From positions 1-10,020 of the forward strand of contig CANOGG010000023.1 in the NCBI GenBank assembly GCA_947565485.1: a stretch of 10,020 bases of DNA. Direction: 5' to 3'. The stretch is from an uncultured Mycoplasma sp. (GTDB lineage: Bacteria; Bacillota_I; Bacilli_A; RF39; UBA660). Positions 5,386 through 10,020 of this stretch are shown piece by piece. The notes under the pieces were generated by a model, which saw nothing but the letters and a program-made list of their open reading frames with translations, was not told where the DNA came from and searched no databases. Numbering within the stretch: position 1 is the first letter of the stretch; the number at the start of each line of letters is the position of its first letter. Made by a program: the position numbers and the translations under genes.

Positions 5386-5778
5386 CTAAAGACCATACCC
5401 CATCATAATTTTATAAACATACTTAAGTTTCTCTTTCTTCTCATGGTTCATATCTATAAAATTAAGATGTAACTGATATCCACTATCAAAACTAAATAGT
5501 AACTCTACTTTTCCCGGTTTAAAATTAATTGCACTAGTAGAAATTGCTTTATACGGTATCACATGAATCTGTTTATAATACATAGCCATTGGGTCCCTAT
5601 CAAACAAAATAAGCCTCTTATCTGTAAAAGCAATATAATCTTTACTATTCTTATAAGCCTGTAAAAATTGTTCTCTACTATCTAAATATTCTTTTACATA
5701 TTCTGGCAAATCACCAAATACGCTCTCTTCTTTAAAATCAAAATACTTAGTTAATTCTTTAAACTTAATATACGCCAT
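5386..5778 (-). CDS. Small bacterial PH-domain (bPH-type) protein
   Basis: The gene encodes 130 residues from the ATG at 5778. The in-frame ATG at 5787 is only 1 nt from the TAGG of the weak ribosome site, so the second one, 9 nt away, is preferred. After a helical N-terminus (1-40), residues 41-108 have the alternating pattern of a pleckstrin-homology-like beta barrel: D-Y-I-A-F-T-D-K-R-L-I-L-F-D, then K-Q-I-H-V-I-P-Y-K-A-I-S-T, K-V-E-L-L-F-S-F and Y-Q-L-H-L-N-F. A short C-terminal helix follows (113-127). The F-T-D-K-R-L-I-L-F turn and the I-P-Y-x-x-I segment are typical of the bPH_1 (PF08000) family. No signal peptide or membrane helix is present, so it should be cytosolic. The function of this family is largely unknown. 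It is followed closely by the abiEi promoter on the same strand. Confidence 0.75.
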   Translation of the reverse strand: MAYIKFKELTKYFDFKEESVFGDLPEYVKEYLDSREQFLQAYKNSKDYIAFTDKRLILFDRDPMAMYYKQIHVIPYKAISTSAINFKPGKVELLFSFDSGYQLHLNFIDMNHEKKEKLKYVYKIMMGYGL

Positions 5779-5820
5779 AACTACCATCCTATTCTAAATT
5801 AATATTATCATAAAAAAAAT

Positions 5821-5851
5821 CAAAATAAAAGTCTAACCCTTAAAGTTAGAC
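5821..5851 (-). terminator. Intrinsic terminator of the Ig-like surface protein gene
   Basis: GTCTAAC (5831-5837) and GTTAGAC (5845-5851) pair perfectly around a 7-nt loop. Read on the minus strand, the hairpin begins 7 nt after the stop codon at 5859 and is followed by TTTTATTTTGATTTTTTTT. Confidence 0.8.
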
Positions 5852-5858
5852 ACTTATT

Positions 5859-7280
5859 TTATTCATTTATTATATTAGTCAAATCCTTACTAATCATTAG
5901 CATTGCTTCACTTGTAGATATTGGCTCACAAGTGATAACATCTTTTGTTTTAATAATATTATAATATGCCTTATTACCTGCCTTATCTTCCAATATAACA
6001 CTACTTATTAAACCATCTTTTTGACTTAACTCTTCAAAAGTAATATTATATCTTTTAACATTAGTCTTATGTCTTGATATACTTACTGAATTACTAAAAG
6101 ACATATTTGCAAGTATTTCAGAAAAACTCACAGAAACCTCATTTTTAGTTAAATTTAAACTTTTATAAGTCATTGTTGGTGCCGTTCTATCAATACTAAA
6201 ATTAATTGTATTGACATTGCCATCTTTATCAATTATATCAACAGAGTAAGCACCCTCTTTTGTAATATTCTTCAAATCTTCCTCTGTAACAACCTTACCA
6301 TTTAACTTAATTGTAACACCATCTTCAGCATTAGGAATTGTAACACTGACACTCTCTTGTGTCGTATAATTAGTATTACCACTTACTTTACCTTGAACAT
6401 CTGCTATAACCGCTGGTGTTCCATCAATACCTTTCGATAACCAATCCAAATTGTCTTTAATTTCTTTTCTCTCATCTTCATCAGTAATAGTATCAAGTCT
6501 TTCACTTAAAATATCTCTTATCTCTTTTACATCTTCAATATTTCCACTCTCTACTGCCTTACTTATTTCATCTTCTAAAACTTTCTCTAACTTAACTGTC
6601 AAATCATTTTCTAACTCTTTCTTCTTCTTTTCGTCTGTAACTTTTGCAATCTCTTTACTAATCTCATCTAATTTATCTTTAACATCTTCTACTTTTGTCA
6701 AATTCTCAATTTTCTCTAACTCTTTGTTAATATTCTGAATAATTTGCTCTTCTGTCGGTTTCGTATCTCCACCAATACTTGGTTTACTTGGTGTTGTCGT
6801 TCCCCCTTGATTTCCTCCACTAGGTATTTCTGGTTTATCTTGAGGTTGTTGCACATCACTATCATTTCCAGGCTTCGTCTCTTCTCCATTATTTTGATTA
6901 TCATCTGGCTTAACAACTTCCTCTGGCTTCTTATTATCTTCTGATGGCAACACTACAGGCTTATTAGTATTCGTATTATTAGGTCTTGAAACACTAGGCT
7001 TACTAACAGGCACACTATTATCTGTTGCCCCACCATTTCCATCAGGAATTACCAAAGTACCCGTATTTTCATCATCATCTTTATCTACAACTGGCGGTAC
7101 AACTTGATTCTTAATATTCTCATCAACAGTCACCGTTGGTTCCTTAGGCTCACCTAAATTACTTCCTTTAGTCTGCTCCAATATTGGCTCATCGCCATCA
7201 TAATCTGCAAATACTGCACTACCCACGCCTAAAACCAAGAATAGTGCTACTGCAATAACTGCGTATTTCTTTCCATTCAT
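5859..7280 (-). CDS. Secreted surface protein: disordered linker, charged helices, Ig-like modules
   Basis: The start is the ATG at 7280 (473 residues), with AGAGG 10 nt upstream; the in-frame GTG at 7289 is too close to it. A classical signal peptide (M-N-G-K-K, hydrophobic 6-20) ends at S-A-V-F-A, cleavage after Ala25. Residues 30-175 are a low-complexity linker rich in Pro, Asn, Thr, Lys and Gly, as in wall-spanning stalks. Residues 176-285 are Lys/Glu-rich helices with repeated D-E-x-K-K pattern. Residues 290-368 look like an Ig-like domain (V-T-I-K-L-N-G-K-V-V ... G-A-Y-S-V-D-I-I-D-K-D-G-N), followed by a second beta module with L-E-D-K-A-G-N (430-436). No LPxTG motif, transmembrane anchor or catalytic motif is visible, so attachment is unexplained. 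The gene ends in its own terminator and has its own promoter. Its precursor could be cut by the signal peptidase encoded next to it. Confidence 0.75.
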   Translation of the reverse strand: MNGKKYAVIAVALFLVLGVGSAVFADYDGDEPILEQTKGSNLGEPKEPTVTVDENIKNQVVPPVVDKDDDENTGTLVIPDGNGGATDNSVPVSKPSVSRPNNTNTNKPVVLPSEDNKKPEEVVKPDDNQNNGEETKPGNDSDVQQPQDKPEIPSGGNQGGTTTPSKPSIGGDTKPTEEQIIQNINKELEKIENLTKVEDVKDKLDEISKEIAKVTDEKKKKELENDLTVKLEKVLEDEISKAVESGNIEDVKEIRDILSERLDTITDEDERKEIKDNLDWLSKGIDGTPAVIADVQGKVSGNTNYTTQESVSVTIPNAEDGVTIKLNGKVVTEEDLKNITKEGAYSVDIIDKDGNVNTINFSIDRTAPTMTYKSLNLTKNEVSVSFSEILANMSFSNSVSISRHKTNVKRYNITFEELSQKDGLISSVILEDKAGNKAYYNIIKTKDVITCEPISTSEAMLMISKDLTNIINE

Positions 7281-7307
7281 AAAACACACTTCCTCTATTC
7301 TATTAAC

Positions 7308-7337
7308 ATTATATCATTTCCCCCAAATAAAATGCAA
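7308..7337 (-). promoter_or_regulatory. Promoter of the Ig-like surface protein gene
   Basis: On the minus strand TTGCAT (7332-7337) is followed after 18 nt by a perfect TATAAT (7308-7313). It lies between lepB and the surface protein gene, so the latter can be expressed independently of lepB. Confidence 0.65.
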
Positions 7338-7371
7338 CTCCTAATTAAACTTTTTAACTCTAACTTTACTC

Positions 7372-7899
7372 TTATAAAAATTTCCATCTATTAAAAGGCC
7401 AAAATCTAAACGAAATCTTCCCAATAATATCCTCCTTTTTAATGAGCCCAATCTCCCTACTATCTTTCGACTTCGGTCTATTATCTCCTAAAACCAAATA
7501 CATCCCCTCAGGAATCTTACTATAACCCAAATCACTCAACTTAAAATCATCATACACTAACCCCTTTGCCAAATAATCTTCCTTATACTCCACCCCATTA
7601 ATATATAACTTACTATCCACTATCATCACGCTATCCCCCGGCATTCCAATAACTCTCTTAATCAAATACTTCGTATCTTCATACTTAACTGAAATAATAT
7701 CCTCTCTCTTCACTTTAAAAAATCTATATTTAAACTTATTGACTAGTAATATATCTCCATCCCTCAAAGTTGGCACCATTGAACTTCCCACTACCTGAGT
7801 CGCTGAAAAAACAAACGTAATCACAAACAAAATTGCAAATATAACTATCACATACTTAACTGTATCTAACAAAAACTCTCTAATTGATAACCAATCCAT
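7372..7899 (-). CDS. lepB: Signal peptidase I (bacterial Ser/Lys type)
   Basis: This membrane-bound peptidase removes signal peptides from exported proteins. The ATG at 7899 (175 residues) is preferred because AGGTGG lies 6 nt upstream; the in-frame GTG at 7902 is only 3 nt away. One N-terminal membrane helix spans about 14-32. The catalytic serine is Ser40 in G-S-S-M-V-P-T-L and the general base is Lys81 in Y-L-I-K-R-V-I-G-M-P-G-D. The last conserved block is L-G-D-N-R-P-K-S-K-D-S-R-E-I-G (137-151). All family boxes are present and the length is normal for a Gram-positive enzyme. It differs in class from the SipW-type peptidase at 1044-1904, whose base is His. It sits between two exported-protein genes, one downstream on the same strand and one divergent. 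Confidence 0.95.
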   Translation of the reverse strand: MDWLSIREFLLDTVKYVIVIFAILFVITFVFSATQVVGSSMVPTLRDGDILLVNKFKYRFFKVKREDIISVKYEDTKYLIKRVIGMPGDSVMIVDSKLYINGVEYKEDYLAKGLVYDDFKLSDLGYSKIPEGMYLVLGDNRPKSKDSREIGLIKKEDIIGKISFRFWPFNRWKFL

Positions 7900-7923
7900 C
7901 ACTTACCACCTATTCTAAACAAA

Positions 7924-7952
7924 ATTATATAATAGTTACTTTCCAACTTCAA
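7924..7952 (-). promoter_or_regulatory. Promoter of lepB
   Basis: TTGAAG (7947-7952) and a perfect TATAAT (7924-7929) are spaced by 17 nt on the minus strand, 25 nt upstream of the lepB start codon. No equally good promoter for the divergent gene at 8036 is visible in the remaining 80 nt. Confidence 0.75.
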
Positions 7953-8035
7953 GAGTAAAACCAAACTTTACTTTTAAGTGTCATAAAAAATCATAATCAA
8001 CATACCATTTACTATGCAGTACTACGGAGGAATTT

Positions 8036-9139
8036 ATGAACAAAAAAACAGTAGTATTTTTTTTAACTATCTCTTTTTTAGGCCATCCTATAGTCCACGC
8101 CTCCTCAACCGACGCTTTCACCAAAATAAATAGCGAAACTGAACTAATCGACTGTCTCTCCCAAAGTAACATGTGTGAACTAAACTCCAATATTACATCT
8201 AATTCTAAAATCAATGTTACCGGTAACACTATCTTAGACCTAAACGGCTTTAGCATAACTCCAAGTAACAATCTAACTGTCCATAATGGCCTCATAACTG
8301 TTAACCGTGGAAGCAAATTAACCATCACTGACAGCAAGAAAACAGGCAAAATAAGTACAGGTAATAGTGGCAAGGTCTGGGCTGGCATCGAACTTGCAAG
8401 CGAAACTCCAAACGAAGGTGTAGCTGAACTAATCATAAATAGTGGCACAATTGAAGGCTATTACTACGGCATAGTAGGAAATGGTAAACATCACAACACC
8501 AACCTCACTATTAATGGCGGTACTATCAAAACTCTCTACGATGATGATAGTGTTGGTATCTATCTCCCTCAAATAGGAAAAACTGAAATTAACGGCGGTA
8601 TCATTTCTGGCGGTACAGGTATTGAAATTCGCTCTGGTGACTTAACAATTAATAACGCCACCATCACTGGCAGTGCCAAAACATTCACTAAAACCGCCAA
8701 TAAAAATGGTACTACAACCAACGGCGTTGGCTTAACTATTGCCCAACATACTACCAAAAATCCTATCAATGTCACTATCAATAATGCCACCATCACCGGT
8801 CAATATGCCCTATACGAATGGAATCCCCATCATAACACGGAAATAAACAAAGTTAAAATAACTATTAACAATGGCGACTTTAAAACAACTTTAAGTGATG
8901 GTTTTGCTATCTATAGTGAAAACTTTACTAAATTCATTAAAGGTGGCAAATTCAACTCTGATGTTACAAAATATCTTACCAATGATGCCAAAACAACTAC
9001 TAAACTAGTCTCTAAAGAAATAACTAACACTACTAAATCAAAATCAAGACCCTGGATATTGATAACTATTGGTATTATTATCATAATTATTAGTCTAACT
9101 TACTATTTTTTCACAAAATACAAATCTAAAATTAAATAA
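8036..9139 (+). CDS. Beta-helix-like surface protein with C-terminal membrane anchor
   Basis: The gene encodes 367 residues with a strong ribosome site (GGAGG, 5 nt before ATG). A signal peptide (M-N-K-K, hydrophobic 6-15) is probably cleaved after V-H-A (22). Residues 60-310 consist of irregular repeats of short strands ending in turns such as I-N-G-G-T-I, I-N-S-G-T-I, I-N-N-A-T-I and I-N-N-G-D-F. This is the pattern of right-handed parallel beta-helix proteins (adhesins, polysaccharide-active enzymes). The only two cysteines, Cys40 and Cys47, lie just before the helix and could form a disulfide in its N-terminal cap. A Thr/Lys/Ser-rich stalk (about 311-336) leads to a membrane helix (339-359) and a basic tail, K-Y-K-S-K-I-K. 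The product should thus be exposed outside and anchored in the membrane without sortase. No catalytic residues are recognisable; adhesin versus enzyme cannot be decided. Confidence 0.8.
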   Translation: MNKKTVVFFLTISFLGHPIVHASSTDAFTKINSETELIDCLSQSNMCELNSNITSNSKINVTGNTILDLNGFSITPSNNLTVHNGLITVNRGSKLTITDSKKTGKISTGNSGKVWAGIELASETPNEGVAELIINSGTIEGYYYGIVGNGKHHNTNLTINGGTIKTLYDDDSVGIYLPQIGKTEINGGIISGGTGIEIRSGDLTINNATITGSAKTFTKTANKNGTTTNGVGLTIAQHTTKNPINVTINNATITGQYALYEWNPHHNTEINKVKITINNGDFKTTLSDGFAIYSENFTKFIKGGKFNSDVTKYLTNDAKTTTKLVSKEITNTTKSKSRPWILITIGIIIIIISLTYYFFTKYKSKIK

Positions 9140-9170
9140 ACTTTATCTTTCAAGATAAGGTTTTTTATTT
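9140..9170 (+). terminator. Intrinsic terminator of the beta-helix gene
   Basis: ACTTTATC pairs with GATAAGGT (one G-T wobble, 6-nt loop), beginning directly after the TAA stop and followed by six Ts. Confidence 0.8.
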
Positions 9171-9203
9171 ACCACCATATTCATTACCCAAAAGCAATAT
9201 AAC

Positions 9204-9246
9204 CTAAAAAAAGCTGTAATAAAATTATTTATTACAACCTTTTTAT
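9204..9246. terminator. Bidirectional terminator downstream of the collagen-like gene
   Basis: TGTAATAA (9215-9222) and TTATTACA (9229-9236) pair perfectly around AATTAT. The stem is flanked by an A-run on the left and CTTTTT on the right, giving a U-run in both directions. On the minus strand it lies about 150 nt after the collagen-like stop codon. The stretch from there to 9390 shows no gene. Confidence 0.65.
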
Positions 9247-9390
9247 TTTCTACTAAAAATTAATGCATTTAATTATACTTCAACATTACAAAATTATATA
9301 TATTAACAATTAGTTGTTGATAACAAAACAGAAACTTCAAAAATTATCATATTTTGGTCTCTATAACTTATCATTAAAATAACACAATTA

Positions 9391-10020
9391 TTATGCTACT
9401 TCTTCATTAAGCTGTTTTATAGATAATGCTGCTTGAGTTACTGTACCACTACCATTTTGACTTGGAGTAATAGCTAAATCAATTGTATCTCCTACATTTA
9501 AAGCAATAATTATGCTTCCTCCAAATGTTTCTGGCTCAGTATTTGATGCAGCTACAGTTTGAAGCGTTCCAGGAATATTTGCATTATTTCTTCTTACAGC
9601 TACTCCCAAATTACCGGCAATATTTGTACTAGCAGTAATACTAAAATTAATTTCATAATCGCCATCTTGAGTAATATTAATTGCACTACCAGTAGTTGTT
9701 ACATTATGAAGTGGCATTTCATTTACTAATGTAAATTGAATTGGTGTATTTTCTGTTAAAGTTATTGGTGTTGAATTAGCATTATATAACCCACCATATG
9801 CAGCTAAGCCAGCAGTACTTTCTCCTGCAGGTCCTGTTGGTCCTGTTGGTCCAGTGGCACCTGGTATTCCCTGTGGTCCTGTTGCTCCAGTTGGTCCCGT
9901 TGGTCCAGTAACACCTGGTAACCCTTGTGGTCCCGTTGGTCCTGTTGCTCCTGTTGGTCCAGTAACACCTGGTATTCCCTGTGGTCCTGTTGCTCCAGTT
10001 GGTCCCGTTGGTCCAGTAAC
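9391..10020 (-). CDS. Collagen-like protein with BclA/C1q-like C-terminal domain (5' end outside window)
   Basis: The minus-strand frame is open from the window edge at 10020 to TAA at 9391-9393 (209 residues visible). An internal ATG at 9717 is not the start, because the frame and the Gly-X-Y pattern continue upstream. The first 66 visible residues are uninterrupted Gly-X-Y triplets ([15 protein letters not shown]), the signature of a collagen-like triple helix. A short link, [14 protein letters not shown], leads to a beta-rich domain of about 130 residues ([12 protein letters not shown] ... [11 protein letters not shown] ... [12 protein letters not shown]). This resembles the TNF/C1q-like trimerisation domains at the end of BclA-type surface filaments. 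Such proteins decorate spores or cell surfaces; which applies here is unknown. The N-terminus and any export signal are not visible. Confidence 0.85.
   Translation of the reverse strand, partial: VTGPTGPTGATGPQGIPGVTGPTGATGPTGPQGLPGVTGPTGPTGATGPQGIPGATGPTGPTGPAGESTAGLAAYGGLYNANSTPITLTENTPIQFTLVNEMPLHNVTTTGSAINITQDGDYEINFSITASTNIAGNLGVAVRRNNANIPGTLQTVAASNTEPETFGGSIIIALNVGDTIDLAITPSQNGSGTVTQAALSIKQLNEEVA
9823..10020 (-). repeat. 54-nt tandem repeats encoding Gly-X-Y blocks
   Basis: On the minus strand the units lie at 10020-9967, 9966-9913 and 9912-9859, with a partial unit at 9858-9823. Each full unit encodes 18 residues of the form V-T-G-P-T-G-x-T-G-x-T-G-P-Q-G-I/L-P-G. The first and third are identical at all 54 nt, while the second swaps the order of the P-T and A-T triplets and ends G-L-P-G, so the array has a 108-nt higher-order period. 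The array continues beyond the window. Confidence 0.9.

Noticed and set aside
6451..6944. Open frames on both strands overlapping the helical and linker region of the Ig-like surface protein
   Set aside because: Low-complexity Ser/Phe or Lys-rich translations that are frame shadows of the charged repeats; the main frame has signal peptide, promoter and terminator.
7981..8796. Long minus-strand open frames opposite the beta-helix gene
   Set aside because: They mirror the repetitive Thr/Ile/Asn-rich coding strand; the plus-strand gene has a strong ribosome site, a signal peptide, a membrane anchor and a terminator.
9391..9717. The internal ATG at 9717 as the start of a 108-residue protein
   Set aside because: The same frame continues upstream through a linker and Gly-X-Y triplets to the window edge, so this methionine is internal to a larger collagen-like protein.
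9823..10020. The regular repeats at the right edge as a CRISPR array or minisatellite
   Set aside because: They are contiguous, without unique spacers, keep an open reading frame and encode Gly-X-Y triplets.
1..10020. Use of TGA as a tryptophan codon (Mollicutes code), since no gene here ends in TGA
   Set aside because: Tryptophan is encoded by TGG in the genes examined and all reading frames are complete under the standard code; absence of TGA stops in about ten genes of an AT-rich genome is weak evidence.

Overview
The window is AT-rich DNA from a Gram-positive-type bacterium with a low-GC genome. The clues are strong AGGAGG-type ribosome sites, TTGACA/TATAAT promoters, a SipW/TasA-type secretion pair, a monoderm-type signal peptidase I, and surface proteins with either a C-terminal membrane anchor or no anchor. 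It fits the gut Bacilli / Mycoplasmatota-related lineages (RF39/RFN20/Erysipelotrichales-like), but I cannot name a genus. Tryptophan is written TGG throughout and every visible stop is TAA or TAG, so the standard bacterial code is adequate.

Left block (1-1982, minus strand): a promoter at 1954-1982 drives a SipW-type (ER-type) signal peptidase, then a TasA/CalY-like secreted matrix protein with a SipW-type signal peptide, then a membrane-anchored or lipoprotein-like product cut by the window edge. The intergenic leader between the peptidase and the TasA-like gene is rich in palindromes, one of which could mask the ribosome site. The peptidase has an unusual C-terminal tail: a charged segment followed by a Rho-N/SAP-like helical module.

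Middle block (about 2334-5371): an accessory, defence-like patch. It holds a stand-alone HEPN-type protein, an AAA_14/DUF4143 ATPase whose promoter sits behind three alternating ACGACAAAA elements, and a convergent AbiEi-type antitoxin gene. The AbiEi gene overlaps a 35-codon stump of its usual partner, the AbiEii nucleotidyltransferase toxin. A perfect 15-bp inverted repeat covers the abiEi promoter.

Right block (5386-10020): a bacterial PH-domain protein; a large secreted protein with a Pro/Asn/Thr-rich linker, charged helices and Ig-like modules; a conventional Ser/Lys signal peptidase I; a divergent beta-helix-like surface protein held by a C-terminal membrane helix; and the 3' end of a collagen-like Gly-X-Y protein with a BclA/C1q-like C-terminal domain.

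Taken together, the window is a cell-surface/extracellular-matrix region (two unrelated-class signal peptidases and four exported proteins) interrupted by a small patch of defence/toxin-antitoxin genes that appears partly decayed. The most notable points are the fused tail on SipW, the orphaned AbiEi with its intact operator, and the unexplained ACGACAAAA operator.
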